NCBI RefSeq assembly: GCF_033118175.1
Contig: NC_083685.1
Coordinates: 121,218,501-121,282,500 of the forward strand
Reading direction: 5' to 3'
From: Dama dama
Lineage: Eukaryota > Chordata > Mammalia > Artiodactyla > Cervidae
DNA length: 64,000 nucleotides
Part shown: one piece after another, positions 13,035 through 26,600 of the stretch
Position numbering within the stretch: position 1 is the first letter of the stretch
Layout of the letters: every line of letters begins with the position of its first letter
The notes under the pieces: model-generated
Databases searched by the model: none
Told to the model about the DNA's origin: nothing
Seen by the model: the letters and a program-made list of their open reading frames with translations, nothing else
Program-made: the position numbers and the translations under genes

Positions 13035-14530
13035 AACTGCTAAAATCAGTAAGCAAAGTGGAAATACTAACAACTTTATAGAAATAGAAAATTTCACAAA
13101 CAATTGTATGCCACCAACACACTAGACAATCTGGATGAAATGGAAAAATTCCTGGAAATACACAAACTATCAAGTGATTCAAGAACAGAAGATTTTCATA
13201 GACCTATAACAAAGAGATTGAATCAGTAATCAAAATCCTCCCAACAAAGACAAGCACAGGGCCAGATGGCTTCACTGGTGATTTTACCAAAGGTTTAACA
13301 AGAATCAACAACAATCCTTCTCAGACTCTTCCAAAGCAGAAAAGAGGGAACACTTCCTAACTATTCTATGAAGCCAGTATTACCCTCATATCAAAGCCAG
13401 TCAAAGACATCACAAGAAAAGAAAACTACAGGCCAGTATCCCTTATGAATATACATGTAAAAGCCCTTAACAAAATACTGGCAAATCAAATTCAGCAGCA
13501 TAGTAAAAGGATTATACACTATGACCAAGAGGGATTTATTCCATAAATGCAAGAGTAGCTCAAAATATTAAAGTCAATCAATATAATACATCACATTAAC
13601 AGAATGAAGGAAAATGATCATTTCAAAGGTGCAGAAAAAACATTTGATACATCCAACACCCTTTCATGATAAAAACACAGAGAAACTAGGAATAGAAGGA
13701 AATTTCTCAAGCTGATAAAGGGTATCTATGAAAAAACCACAGCTAACATCATACTCTGTGGTGAAAGATTGAAAGCTTTCTCCCCCAAGATCATGCACCC
13801 ATCTCTCTACTTCTGTAACAGATAGATATAAAAGGCACTCAGATGGGAAAGGAAGAAATAAAACTTTCTCTATTCACATTAAACATGATCTTATATATAA
13901 AACCCTTAAGGGACACAGACACAGACACACACACACACACACATTAGTGCTAATAAATGAGTACAGCAAAGTTGCCAGATATAAATAGTTGTATTTTTAT
14001 ATACTTGGAATGGGCAATTCAAAAATAAAACAGTAGCATCAAAAACAATAAAATACTTAGTAATAAATTTTACCAAAGGAAGGAAGGATAAGACATGTAC
14101 AAGGAAAATCACAAAACACTGTTAAAAGTAATTAAAGAAGATATAAATAAGTGAAAAGACCCTGAGTTCAGTGACTGGAAGAGGTAATACTGTTAAGATA
14201 GCAGTGCTCTCCAAATTGATCAGTGTGATCACTATCAAAATTCTAACTGCTTTTTTGGGGGAGTAGAAATGGACAAGCTGGTTCTAAAATTCATATGGAA
14301 TTACAAAAGACCAAAATATCCATATGCAAACATTATCTCACAATGGGTCAAAGATCTAAATGTAAGAGTTGAAACTACAAAACTCTTGGAGGAAATTTTT
14401 GTGACATCAGATTAGGCAATGGTTTCTTTGTTATGACACCAAAGCACAAGCAACAAATGAAAAATAGATAAACTGAACTTCATCAAATTTTAAAACCTTC
14501 ACTCAAAGGACGCAATCAAGAAAATGAAAG
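13035..14530 (+). mobile_element. Old L1 fragment, ORF2 remnant
   Basis: This is degenerate ORF2 coding sequence on the plus strand: an NLDEMEKFLE-like start, then AAGCACAGGGCCAGATGGCT (the PGPDG box) and GAAAACTACAGGCCAGTATC (the NYRPVS box), with many stops and indels. It is much more decayed than the 59-64 kb copy and has internal deletions. Confidence 0.88.
13918..13944. repeat. (CA)n microsatellite
   Basis: A short CA dinucleotide run lies inside the old L1 fragment and is likely to be polymorphic. Confidence 0.85.
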
Positions 14531-14640
14531 GTGACTTCCCTGGCAGTTCAGTGGTTAAGACTCTGCGTTCCAACGCAGGGGCTGTGGGTTTGATCCCTGG
14601 TTGATCCCAGGCTGTCCCTGCCTCTGACCACTAATGTCTC
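14531..14640 (+). mobile_element. CHR-type tRNA-derived SINE (partial)
   Basis: It starts TGACTTCCCTGGCAGTTCAG, runs through a tRNA-like B box (GGGTTTGATCCCTGG), then degrades. It sits at the end of the old L1 fragment. Confidence 0.75.
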
Positions 14641-17541
14641 AGTGTGGAGCCCGGCTGGTGCTATATCCCCATTCTTCATTCACTGGGAAATGACTGTGCC
14701 CCCACTGGCATGGACTCCACGTGTATCCTCACACTCAGTCCCCCAACTGGATCAAACAAATGCTCGGATCCTTGCAAGGATCTGAGCAGGACACAAACCC
14801 GAGGCAGGAGAGGCACTGCTGGCACAAAGGAGTCAGAAGTCACAGGTACTGAGGTGCAGGTTCCAAAGTCACAACATCCCGGGGCCTGGGGTGAGTGGGC
14901 AGATGGCCCAGAGCCTGCTAGGGAGGGTGGGGTGAGGTGGGGCTCCCTGTACACCCCTGGCTGTGATGAGCAGGTTTTTTTTTTTTTCAGTCCCAGGACT
15001 GGGTGGACAGTGGAAGCGGAGGTGAGAAGAAAGACGTGCCAGTGTGGACATCTGGGGAGGACTGGAGATCAGAACCTGGGACAGGCCTTCCCGCCTACAG
15101 GAGTCCCCTTGGAGGTGCCTGTGGAACATGCCAGAAGCTGCTGAGCCCAGCAGGCCTTTGGGTGGAGCCCATAAGCATGTGAGTGGCACCCAGCAGCCCA
15201 CTTGACCCCAGGAGGTCCTCTGTATCCCAAAGCCCCCCACCCTGGAATGGTCCTGTTTCCTACTGCAATGTCCTAACAATGCCTTATACAGGGCTTCAAG
15301 AACAGAGGTTAAGCAGAAGGGGGACAGCACCCTGCAAGCCCCAAACAGCTGGATGCCTTGCTCATTTGTCCCCTTTGCTTCTCCCAGGAGCCCAGGCCTG
15401 GAGGAGAGCTCCTTTCTCATCATGAATGAAAGGAGAGACACCAGAGCAGAGAACAGAGGGAGTGCTAAGACCTGGGGCTTCCCTGGGTTTCTCTGCCAGG
15501 CTGTCAAACCATGACAAGCAGCTCCTTCTCGAGAGGCAGCATAAATGGCAAGGAAGGCCTTCAAAGATTCTTCACGTTTCTCGGCAAAGATCCCAGAGTT
15601 CTTAGGGAACCTGGGGTCCTGGGGGTGAGCTGGCAGGTGGAGGACTGGGGGCTGTGGGTGGAGCCGTGTGCCTTCCTGGGATTTAGCTCACACTGAGGGG
15701 CGTGGCTGGGCAGGGGCCAGAGTCAGGGATGAGGCAGAGCTGCTTCCCAAGGTGGAGATGCCTTTTGAGATTGGGCCTCTGGGTGAAGAGGCTGGCAGGG
15801 CGGAGTGCATCAGGTTGGCAGGGATGGGGGAGAGCTATTGGCACTTGAATGCAGCACTTGAGCTGCCCATCCTCACAGACCCTGGCCAGGACAACGACGC
15901 CAACACCCACCCCTTCTGGCACCAGTGCCAGCCCTCTGTCTGTCACCCTATCCCTTCAGCCTAAACTGCCCCTGTATGTCCCTTCTAAGCTCAGCCTCTT
16001 CCAGGCTAAGATGCAGCTCTTCTGCCCTCCTCCTGGCCCTGCATGTGCCAGAAGCAGACAGGCTGGAGACTGGCAGAGCAGCCAGGGTCCAAGCCCAACA
16101 GCAGCTACCCCAGTCTAGATCCTTCGTGGGCAAAGCAGGAGTGGCTCAGGTCAGCAGGGAGCTGGGTCCTGGTTTATAAATGATCATGAAGCGAAAGCAG
16201 CACGTGCACTCAGAGGAGCAGATGGGCCAGGAGAAGGCGTGGATGTATGCATAGTCTGGCAGCCATAAGCCTACCTGGGCACTTTCAGAACGGAACACAA
16301 AAACACCAGAAAACCCCCTATGAACCTTGAACCCCTTCCTGTGCTCCTGGGAAATTAATGTCACGGGTTCTCTGGGTCTGGTGCCCTGCCATGTGAGCTT
16401 TGTCTTCCAGTGAGCTTGCTCTGGACCCCCAGACTCTATGACCGCAGAAGGGGAAGGTGGCCACCCCAGTTCATCTGTACCTGCTGTGTCCCCATGTCCT
16501 CGGGCATGGGTGCCCCACCTACTCTGTGGGCCATTCCCTCAGTCCCCAAAGATGTGTTGGAGCAGGGTTGCAGGAAACCCAGGAGTCTCCCTGGCATCTA
16601 GCTCAGTGCCACCCCCAGCCCTTGCCCTACTGCCCGGACGCCTGGGCCTAGGGCTTTCCAGTGTGTCCTGGGGCTTCAGCTCTGGGCTTCAAGGAGCCCA
16701 TCCTTACCTGCAGGCTCTTCTGAGACTCCTTGGGGGCACGCTTTCGGCCTTTGTGCCTCCTTGCTCCTGGTAATGACATCAAGAAATGACAGCATCACAC
16801 ACCAGAGCCCCCCTCACTCCCCAGGTGGTCTCTGGAAGCTGAGCCAACCTGGATCCTCACGGGCTTGAGGACCCAGGTCAGAGGGCAAGGCAGATCCTGA
16901 TGGCCAACCTCTACCCCGGGAGAGTTCAGGGGTCCCCCCCAGTCCTCAAAGCAGCTTAGCCAAGTGCAGGCCAGGAGGCGAAGGGAACACAGAGGAAACA
17001 CTGTGCTTGCCAAGGACTCGAGCGGGAGAGGACAGGCCTGACATGGAAGCTGCTGGCTGCCATCTCACTGCCTCAGTCTCCTCATCTGCAATGTGAGCCC
17101 AGTGCCTGTCTTATGGAAGTGCTGTCAGGATTAAGTAAGCAGCCCCCGCACACACGCGGCAGGATGAGAATCACTGTGTACCACACAGGTGAGGAAACAG
17201 GCCTGGAGAGAGCAAACGACAGCTGGTGCAGAACCAGGTTGTGAGCTGGGACCATCTGACTCCCTTTCTGTGGAACCCAAGGGCCTCACAGACAAATGGA
17301 CCAAGGCAAGCAGGGAGCCGCCAGGGTGGGAGGTGAGCAGTGGACTGTGAGGGTTTCTGGAGAGTTTGCACTGAACATGGAGTCCACACTGGCGCCCAGC
17401 ATTCTCTCCTGTCCCCTCGGGAACTTTGCGTCTGCTGCCTGGCCCTGCAGGTCTGGCCTGAGCTGCAGCACCACAACTGAGAGAGGCCTAGCCACCAGAA
17501 ATGGCCCCACGTGGGCATGACCCAGCCAGCCCAGCACTCAC
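14641..17541. other. Sequence downstream of ENDOV exon 8, no gene seen
   Basis: It is GC-rich with a T run at 14976-14988 and a MIR-like piece at 17.06-17.26 kb. It could contain a last ENDOV exon or 3' UTR, but I could not place one and see no AATAAA on the minus strand. Confidence 0.5.
17060..17260 (+). repeat. MIR-like SINE fragment
   Basis: It contains CTCAGTCTCCTCATCTGCAA and GCTGTCAGGATTAAGTAAGC, the forward MIR core. Confidence 0.55.
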
Positions 17542-17615
17542 CTCCCCGACTGCGGGGCAGGGACCCCTTGGACTTCCTGGGTCCTGCGGATGTAGTCTCG
17601 GGAGCGGATGTCAGC
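17542..17615 (-). CDS. ENDOV: ENDOV exon 8 (C-terminal tail)
   Basis: This 74-base segment lies 2.46 kb downstream of exon 7. It encodes ADIRSRDYIRR, matching the family residues that follow VRQ, and then a diverged tail. The acceptor is TTCCCCAG|GCTG. The 3' boundary is ambiguous. A good donor (GGGAG|GTGAGT) follows, but if it is unused the frame stops at a TGA at 17538-17540. I found no AATAAA signal nearby, so a further terminal exon to the left may exist. Confidence 0.78.
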
Positions 17616-20600
17616 CTGGGGAAGAGGGCTGGAGTGAGGGGGGTAGCTCGGGTTCCAAGCTGGCCTCTGGACCAGTTCCCACCCAGAAAGACGGCCTCTC
17701 CTGGGAAAGCCCACAGGGGCCTGGCCTTTAGGACAAGAAGCAGCAGCCCCATCATGTGTGGGTGCTAGGATGCCCAGGCCCTCTGATCAAGGTGCTTGAT
17801 GGCATGTCCCTAAAGGGCCTAAGGGTATTGGCTGGGTGCCCCACTCCTGTTTCAGCTGGCTTTAAGTGGGTTTATAGCTTGTGCTTCCCTGTAAGTTTCG
17901 CTTGAGCCAATGTTTTTCCTGCTGAAACTCTCTTCTCTGAAGGCTATCCTCAGCCCAGCTTGTCTGTCCCCACTTTTGGTTCATCTGGCTCTCTGGGTAG
18001 TGTTAGCTGTTAACTCTGTCTGTGGGGAAGTGTTTGGAAAGTTCTGCAGTGTCACCAGAATCAAAGGGGGCTTGTGGACCACAGGCCGGTATCAGACACA
18101 TCCTGGGGAGAAGGGATCAGGCCTGAGGGTGGCCCCCAGAAACCTTCCACTTGGGTTCTCCCACTGGCTGACCCCCTTCCAGGGGGCCTGGCCTCAGGGA
18201 GGCCCCTGATCCCACCTCCAATGGGCTTAGCCCCGCTTCGGGCCACAAGACTACAGGACACAAGAGCTAATCCTCCTGACCGCTTCTACTTCAGAGTGAA
18301 CGGGCAAGTGGGCAGCAGGGTATTCCAGGGGGAAAGGTCCTGGAGACTTGAGGTAGTACCTTCTCCCTTCCCCTAAAGCAGCCTGGCCTGGCCTGGGGGA
18401 CAAAGGGCCTGTGACCAATGGAACCGGCCCTAAACCCCTCTCTCAGCTTCTCCTCTGAGCTTCCAGAAGTAGTCAGGAGGGCAAAATGTACACAGGTGAG
18501 TGGGCCCAGGAAGACAGATCAAGAAAAAGCCAGTGCCGCTGGACAGGGCCCCACCCCCTTTCCTGGAAGCGACAGGGTGGGTGGGCTTCTGGGTGCAGAT
18601 GTTTGATTTTTCTCAAGAACACACACACAGTGTTGCCCACCTTTGAGGGGCTCATGGCACTTTATGGGGTATCCCCCCACCTTCAAGGACACAGCAATCA
18701 TCCACTCTGGGGCAAGGAGAGAGGTAGAGGGACAAAGGCCTGCCCATCGGCTCAGTGGAGTCCCTGGTTCTGAGAGCCTGGGAAGAAATCTTTGGTCCTT
18801 GTTCCCAGCCCCACTCCTGCCCCAACCCCTGCCCACAAGGTTGCACAGGTGGGTGGGAATGGGAAAGGAAAGGTTTTCTGGGGCCAGGACACACATTACA
18901 AGCTTGAGAACCCATGCATTTACAAACCCTGTGTGGGGAGGAAGGGAGTGAGGCTGAGGCTGTGGACACAGCGCGTCCATCTGGAAGCCACCCTAGGGGC
19001 CTAGGCTCTGTGGAGCCCTCGGAGCTGCCAGCATGGGCTGAAGCAGTCCTGTGCATGCTGCTGCTGCCACCTGGAGGCCACCCTGCACACGAGCAGCCGG
19101 GAGGTCCCAAAGCCCAGGCTCTCTGGGTGGGCAAGGCAGAGTCAAGATCCTTGGGTTTTTGGTGTCCCCAGCTGGTGCTGACCTGAGAGACTAGGCGGGC
19201 CCTCAGCCAGGTTGCCTCCTGCTGATGCAGCACAGGCCTCAGACCTTGCTGGGAAGGCAAATCTGACAGAGTTCCCTCCCAAATCACATCTAAAACCTTG
19301 TGGTAAACCTGAAGACCTGCTCCAATGCACACCGGCTTCCACCTGCTCCCCCGGGCCAGGGCTCCAGCCATACGTTCCCTTGAGTTTCTGGGCATCAAAC
19401 TCCTTCCTGCCCCACGGCCTTTGTAAATGCTGATCCTCAGGCCTGGACTGCCCTTCCCCCCTCTTCCAGCAGGCCTCTCCCTGAGGGCAGCTTCCACAGA
19501 TCCTCGACTCACGGGCTTTCCAGGAACCTATACCCCCTGGGTACCTCCTTGGGGCCAAGACACCAAGGTGGCCCAAGGGCATCTTGCATGAGGTTCTATC
19601 TCCCCATAGCAGACCAAGCTTTTTCTAGGCTGGGCCAACCTGTCCACGAGAGTTCTGATCCTCTTGGGCCCCAAGTTGGTACTACGTGGCTGGTGTGCCC
19701 TGACTGGCATTTCTGGCACAAGTCTTCCTCAGCTGTGCCCAGTGGCCCTACAGGGGACCCCCAACCGAGGACGGCTGCTCCCTCCCTGGCCAGCTGGGCA
19801 GCTTGAGCCCTCAGGGGCTGGCATTTGAGCTGACGTCAGCTGATTCTCCCAATGACCCAGGGTGCAGGAGGCTGAGAGGCTGAGCACAGGGCCAGGCCGA
19901 GCAGGGCTCCAGAATGAGTCCTGGGACCTCTGCAACTTCCGGGCCCCTCTCCTCCCCTCCAGGGCCTGATGTGACCCAAACAGACTCTCCCACAGGTGCC
20001 TGTGGCATGCTCTTAAGCCCAAGGGCACAGGAAGAGTAGGGGCTGTGCGCTGGCCCACCGACCTGGCAGCCCATTCACCTGGCGCACGGGCTCCGGGATC
20101 CGAAACTTGCAGCAGCTGTGGGTCAGGCGCACGGCTGCCTCCAGGCTTATCTTGTGGCCCACAGAGACATAGAGGGGCTTGGTGCTGTGGTCGTGGCTCC
20201 TCAGGGCCTGTGACAGAGAGAGGGTGAGGTCAGGGCGCTGGGCGAGCTCTGTGGGCGGGAAGATGTCACATCTCAGCTGGCAGGCAGGGGCTTGGGGGAC
20301 TGGCGGCGCCTTCACGGCACCTTCCTGCTGCTCGTCTTGGGGACAGGATAGGGCCAGTGAGGACCCAGAGGCCCCCTCAGCACAGTTTTGGAGGGGAGGA
20401 AGTAAAGATGCAGGGTCAGCCAGAGAGGCAAGGTCGGGGGTACACACATTACATGGGTGCTAAGGGGTCCGCTGAGGGGCACAGGCTGAGGGGTCCAGCC
20501 TCAGTGGGGTCCGCCTCAGTGGGGCACAGGCCCCTGGCCACTCACCCTGCCCAGGACAGTCCCGGAGCCTCCCATCAGAGGAAATGAGTCTCCTCCAGCC

Positions 20601-23600
20601 TTTAGGAGCTGTATCTGGAAAACAGAGGGGAAAAAAACTTGCAGAATACCTTTCTTGGTGAAGGACCAAAGGCAAGCTTGCTCATTTTCAAACTGTGAGC
20701 AGCTGCTGGGCAAGGAGAGGGAAGGGCCCATCCTGTGAGTGGATCCTGCTTCCAGGCACCACCTACGGCATCATCCCACCCTGACAAGGTGCTCTCCTCT
20801 CAACCCTGCAGCAGAGAAGGGGTGGTGGCCCACCCAGGCCCCAGTGCCAGGGGTGGGGAAGCGCCAGGACGGTGTGCACACAGGGCCACAACCCGCTCGA
20901 GGCTGCTGATTTCCCGGTGCTTTCTCTCCTGCTACAAATTTGAGCACTTCTGATTCAACCTGACAAACTTTTTCGGGTGGTAGGGACTGGCTTGCTGAGT
21001 GGGTCAGGGGCCCCTGTCAACTCAACAAACACGTGCTCCACTCAGGCACAGGGGAGCTGGAAGGATAAGACAGACACAACTGATCCCTGTTCCCAGTTGG
21101 CTGTCCAGGTGGGTGAGCCATGCATGTCACCGACGCCCTCTGGAAGGGGTCGCAGGGGACGGGGATGCCCCAGGCAGGTAGGTGCCCCAGTTCCACGTGG
21201 GAGGAAAAGCACGGAATGTTGCACAGGCCCTGAATGCCCAGTCCCCAGTCCCTACAGGCTCTGCTCCCAGTGGGCGCCACAGGGTAGACAAAGCAGGAGA
21301 GGCAAACGTGGGCCCAGAGGCTGGGAGAAGAGCTCCGGGTCTCCAGGGATGACCCACCGCCCACGAGCAACACTGGTCTTCCTCATTCTGGCCAGTGACC
21401 CAGGATGGGAAGAGCGTCCCAGCGGAGCCGGTCCACAGTGGGGCTGTCTGTGTCCTGCACCACACAGGCCCCCTTACCTTCTCCTTGTGCAGAGCGTTGT
21501 TCTCGAGCCCATCCACCTGCAGGAGTTTCTTGGCCACCCCAATGCAAGGCAGGTCTGTGAGGACACCAAGGTGGCAGGCCACCCCAAAACCTGCAGCAGC
21601 AAAGGAAGATGAGGCTGGGGCAGTGAGCCCAGCAGTCAGGAGTCGAGGTGGGGGTGGGGGACACACCAGAGCCTCACTGAGCTTCTGCACATCAACGGAG
21701 GCCTGTTGGTGGGCAAGGACTAGGGGTACAGGCCTCAGAGACCCACCTTTACCTTGAATCTGGCCCTCTGCCCCAGCTTCTTAGCTGGCAGGCTGGGTGG
21801 ATTCCTCCCTCCATCTGACTAGATTAGGAGCCTAATTACAGTTAACATGCTCACACGTTTCACCTGCTTCTCCTTTCATTTTCTGGCACCTTCCATCCTC
21901 CCCTATGTTTGTGGCTACCTTCAGGCCTCTGGGTCTCTGTCCTAACTGCCCCAGCACTTTGGGGTTCCTGCCAGGAGGCCAGAATAGCAGTGGCTGGGGT
22001 CAAGGCCCAGGGCTGGCCTGCTGGTCCTGCACTAGCATCCAGGGTGGCTCTGGGCCCACAGGCTCCCAGGGCAGGGACTGAAAACACCATGCCAACCCTT
22101 CTCGAATCCCTCTGCTGCCTGACCTCCAGGTTTGTATCTGAGGGTATGACAGCCCCTTCCCCTTGGTGGTTTTCTCCTGGGTCAAAGTTCCCCTGTGTCG
22201 GTGGGGCACATGTGTCCGTTCCTGCTTGGTTTCAGGTGAGGGTCTGCCAGTGGGACAGGCTAGCTGAGCTCAAAGTAATAAAAGTGAAAGTGTTAGTCGC
22301 TCAGTTGTGTCTGACTCTTTGCAACTTTATGGACTGCAGCCCGCCAGGCTCCTCAGTCCATGGAATTCTCCAGGCAAGAATACTGGAGTGGGTTGACATT
22401 CCCTTCTCCAGGAGATCTTCCCAACCCAGGGATCAAACCCAGGTCTCCTGCAGTGCAGGCAGATTCTTTACCATCTGAGCCACCAGGGAAGCCCCAGCTG
22501 GGCTCAAGGTCTACAACTTTTGGTAGCGCTATGTCCAAACTGGGTGGTGCTGCCAGAGCTGGGCCAGCACACATAGTGGGGACAAGCAGGAAAAGAGGTA
22601 GGGGTGAAGAGAAGCTGGGGCTCTTTACTAGGGGGTCTTGACAAGGAAAGCAAAACCAGAAGGAGCTGCAGGGCGAGGCTAGGGGCAGAGGGCCCATGGC
22701 CTGGTGCAGGCGGACTGCCCCCTCCAGGTCCCTCTCCTACAACCCTCCTGGGCCGTCTTGGGAGCAGGATTACCTCGGTGGTGCAGCACCCCATTTCCAT
22801 CCACAAAAAGGACCTGGAAGAGCCACAGGGGAAAGTCACAGTCAGCTGAAGCACCTCGCATCCATCAGGCTAGGGCATCCCAGAGCAAGAGGAGGGACCC
22901 AGTTCTTTAGATCTTATCCCTCTTGAGGCCAAAGCACTTCTCCAGGAAGTTCATGGAACCTCTCCCTGCAATGGGGCAAGGTCTGTGGAGGGCCTTCCCT
23001 CCAGCCCAGTGAGGTACTTGCCTGGGGCATGAGGCAGGGTTCCCTCTCCTGAAGCCGCTGCATCGCGTCCACAAGGAAAGATACCTCTCGGAAGGCCAGG
23101 AAGCCCGAAACGTAGGGGGCCGTCAGGGTCACCATTCGGCAGTCCTCATACAGCACCTGCCACAAGGCACCCGGTCACCAGGCATGCTCGGCCCTGGTCA
23201 CCTCCCCCTGCCCGCCCTCAGCCCTTATCTGTCAATCCTCATCACTTCCTCTCCGTCTTCCAGGCTCACCCCCAAATCCCCTTTCCTTCCTATCTGGGGA
23301 CACGTGATCCACCCTACAGGTGGGCGGTGGGGATTCAAATGCTGCCATTTTAAAGGCCCTGGCCATACCTGGTCTGTACCAGGCCCTCCTCAGGCTGCCT
23401 CTTTTGTAAGTCAGAGCTGCTGTCTTCCTGCCCACCCTGCTGCCAGGCTGTCTGGAAGCTCACAGAAGGACAAGCACAAGAAGCACCTGTGAATAAGGAC
23501 GCCAGCGTGTCCTGTGAGATGGAACCTCGGGGAAGAAAAGGCCAGGTCTTCATAGAGGCTACATAGCAAGAAGGGCAACTCTTGCTTTATGAAAAGAGAG

Positions 23601-26600
23601 TACAAATATTTCAGACAAAAGACAGGCATGATCTGAGAGGCAGTCTGGAAGAGAACTAGATCCTGAGAGACTGGAGAGTCCAAAAGGAAAAATTCTGAGG
23701 CTACAACTGCAAATAACCCCGGAGAGAGAAAGGGGGTTACCCCCAGGGATGTTGTGTTAAAAGGCCTGGCTGATGCTGGGAGGAGTGGGGGCCAGAGGTC
23801 TGAGGCAGACCTGCTGGGGACCATCCAGTTTTCACATGCTCTGGCAGACTGTTCTTCAAACTCAAAGTCCTACCACAGCATGGAAGAGGGGCTCCTGTTC
23901 CCATTTCATTAGAACGGTAAAGGACCTGCTCAGAGCACAGGATGGCAGCCCCAAGTCCTTTAACCTTGAGTTTTCATTAGAGCCAGACCTGCTTGAGGTA
24001 GAGAATGTTTCCCGCTAAGCACACTTTTCCAGAAACCTCGGATGTCCTGGATTGTTACTGGCCACTCCCCACCCCCATCTCTTGGTGACAGCTTTCAAAA
24101 CCATACTCTCACCTCTCCCTCTAAGCTGGGTCATAACGGCATGTCCAAGTGAAGGGATTACTCTAATAGTATTGAGGAAGGGCTTGTTCTTCCAATATTT
24201 TTATCAGTGATTCATAGGAGACTCGTAAAACTGCCAGTGATTTAGAGTGGGCAGGGTCCAGCTGGATGACAGACTGGAGATTTCAATTCCCAGTGACCCC
24301 AGCAGGCTGGAGTGCTGAACCCCATGCAACAGAATGACTCTTTACAGGGACACAGGGGAAGTTCAAGTGTGGCCTGAGTTCCCATAGGCTGATGGTGGCT
24401 GCTTATGTCTGAATCTCTCTGAACAAGTTCCAGAAATCAGAGATCCACAGAAGAGGAGATAAACCTCCCCTGGCCCCATGCCCACATCATAACCAGGAGA
24501 TGACATAGTATAACCAACAGTGTGCACCTACATGTGGAAATAAACAGCCCAGACTCACAGAGCCAGCTCCAGGCCCTGCACTGGGAAGGCAGGTAGGGAT
24601 GGGGCAAGGGTAAGGGGGTGTGGAAGGGCCTACTGGCCTGATGGAGTGATACCTGGGGGTCAGCCCTGGCCTTACCAGGAAGATGCTGCTCTGGGGAGAA
24701 ACAGGTGAGCCCTGGGGGCTCATGGAGAAGACAGTGAGGATAGAAATGTAAGCTCCTTTGCAAACAAGAGTATCAAACAATCAGAAGACACACTGCCACC
24801 TTTGCTTCAGAAAAGAACACCATTTATTAACATGACTACACTTCATAGTTCAAGACTTAAGAAACCCAACGAGCCACCCAAACCCCCAGCCCTTGAGTTT
24901 CCTCTTTAAATATAACTTAAAAGTCAACAGTGAAAGGCTGTACACAAAAACTACAAGAACTCAGAAGGCAATGATCAATGCTTGTGAGCTGATGAAATGC
25001 TGCCCCCAACCAGACGTGCATCAGAGGGAAATTAACTAAATGACAGAGAGCACAACCTGGCAGAAATAAAAACAGAACCATAAAAAAACCTGGCAAGTTA
25101 GAAAACCCAGCATATGTATGACTGAAAAAGAGAAACCAAACTGTGGAGCTGAAATAATAAATAGAACTAACACTTAAAACCACAATCTAAGAAACATTCC
25201 CAAAATAAAAAGTGATCTGACCCCACACATTGAAAGACCCAACTGGGAACTTGAGGAAACTGATGGGGAAGAGCCAACTCAAGATGTATCTCAGTGGAAA
25301 AAAAGTAAACAGGCAACATATTGGACCGCACACCCCCCCCCCCCCAAAAAAAAATCCCCACAGCAATCATAATCTACTGGTAACAGTAATTATTTAATAT
25401 AAAATATGTCAAAGTCTTACAAATCAGAGAACATATTTTAGAGATTAAAGACCCCTGGGGAAATGTGTTACGGAAGGGGTGATGGCATTATGTATGTGCA
25501 TTCTAAGGTGTGATGACGACACCACCGGCATGCAGAAAAATGTCACTCTAGGACAAGTCAGCTGAGCTCTCACAGGTTCTGGGAGACACTCCTAAAGCTC
25601 AGTGTGCACACACACAGAAGACCGCAAAACCAGCTGAATCTAAAGTAGAGGGAAAACGGGTGTTCAATGTGTTATTTCAACTTTTCAGTACGTATGTGTA
25701 CACATTCTTAAGTTACAAATCTGGGACAGGGAAAAATCAATTGTGTAGTTAGCATGCGGGCATGATCTGGATGGTCAGTAATCTCTGAGAAGATCTGCAA
25801 GTTTCAACCTAAGCTGGCATTAGGCTCACCAATGGATGAACCAAACGGCTGAACTGCACTTGAGGTACTCAAATCAGTTCTGGGTGCTGGATATAAAAAA
25901 GAACCCTGCTCACTGTGGGCAGGCCAGAGGGCCAGCAGCAAGAGAAGGAGCTGGGAATCACCCCAGTGAGACTCAGGAGAACACAGAATGGTCTTCAAAT
26001 AGCAGGGTTTTCAGAGAAGGGCAGGAAAAGTTTGTCCTGTACCCTGTACCAGAAGGCAGAAGTCACAGACAAGTAAACTTCAGCTCTATGTGGAAAAGAA
26101 TATGCTCTTCCAATTACGGAATGGGCTCTGCTGTGAGGCCACGATGTCAGGCACGACAAAAAGAGTTTCTGGCTGTGTGAATGGCAGATCAGAGACTCAC
26201 AGCCTGGGTTTGCTATGCAATTACAGGAAGGATTGTTGGAAAAAAGCAAACATCAGTAAATGGAGAGGGGCCCAGGAATCTTTTTTTTAACAACTTTATT
26301 GAGATATAATTTGCTACCATAAAATTACTTGAAGAGTGTAATTCAACCATTTCTGGTATTTACAGTCTTTCAACCACTGCCATAATCTAATGTTAGAACA
26401 TTTTTATCTCTCCTAGATAATTCTTATACTCATTAACAGTTACCCTCCATCTCAATCGCCAGCCCTTGGCAACCACAAAACTACTTTCTGTCCCTACGGA
26501 TTTGCCTATGAAATCTTATTTCTAAACACACTTCCAGGTGACTCTGATTGCACAGAATCATAGATGTGCATCTGGGAGTCACTGGACCAGACTCTTATAA

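Noticed and set aside
14869..15564. A 231-residue open frame on the minus strand
   Set aside because: It has no recognisable motif and runs through a poly-T/poly-A tract (KKKN). It is intergenic noise.
1..17541. NPTX1 exons expected by synteny
   Set aside because: I looked for recognisable pentraxin coding sequence on both strands and found none. The gene probably lies beyond the left edge.
17171..17755. A 194-residue open frame on the minus strand overlapping ENDOV exon 8
   Set aside because: It is in a different frame from the exon 8 residues that match ENDOV, so it is a shadow frame.
18652..19512. A 286-residue open frame on the minus strand in ENDOV intron 7
   Set aside because: It has low-complexity Pro/Ser/Arg/Gly-rich composition typical of GC-rich chance frames. 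It has no domain and no matching splice context.
20977..21612. A 211-residue open frame on the plus strand
   Set aside because: It lies opposite ENDOV exon 5 and is partly the shadow of that exon.
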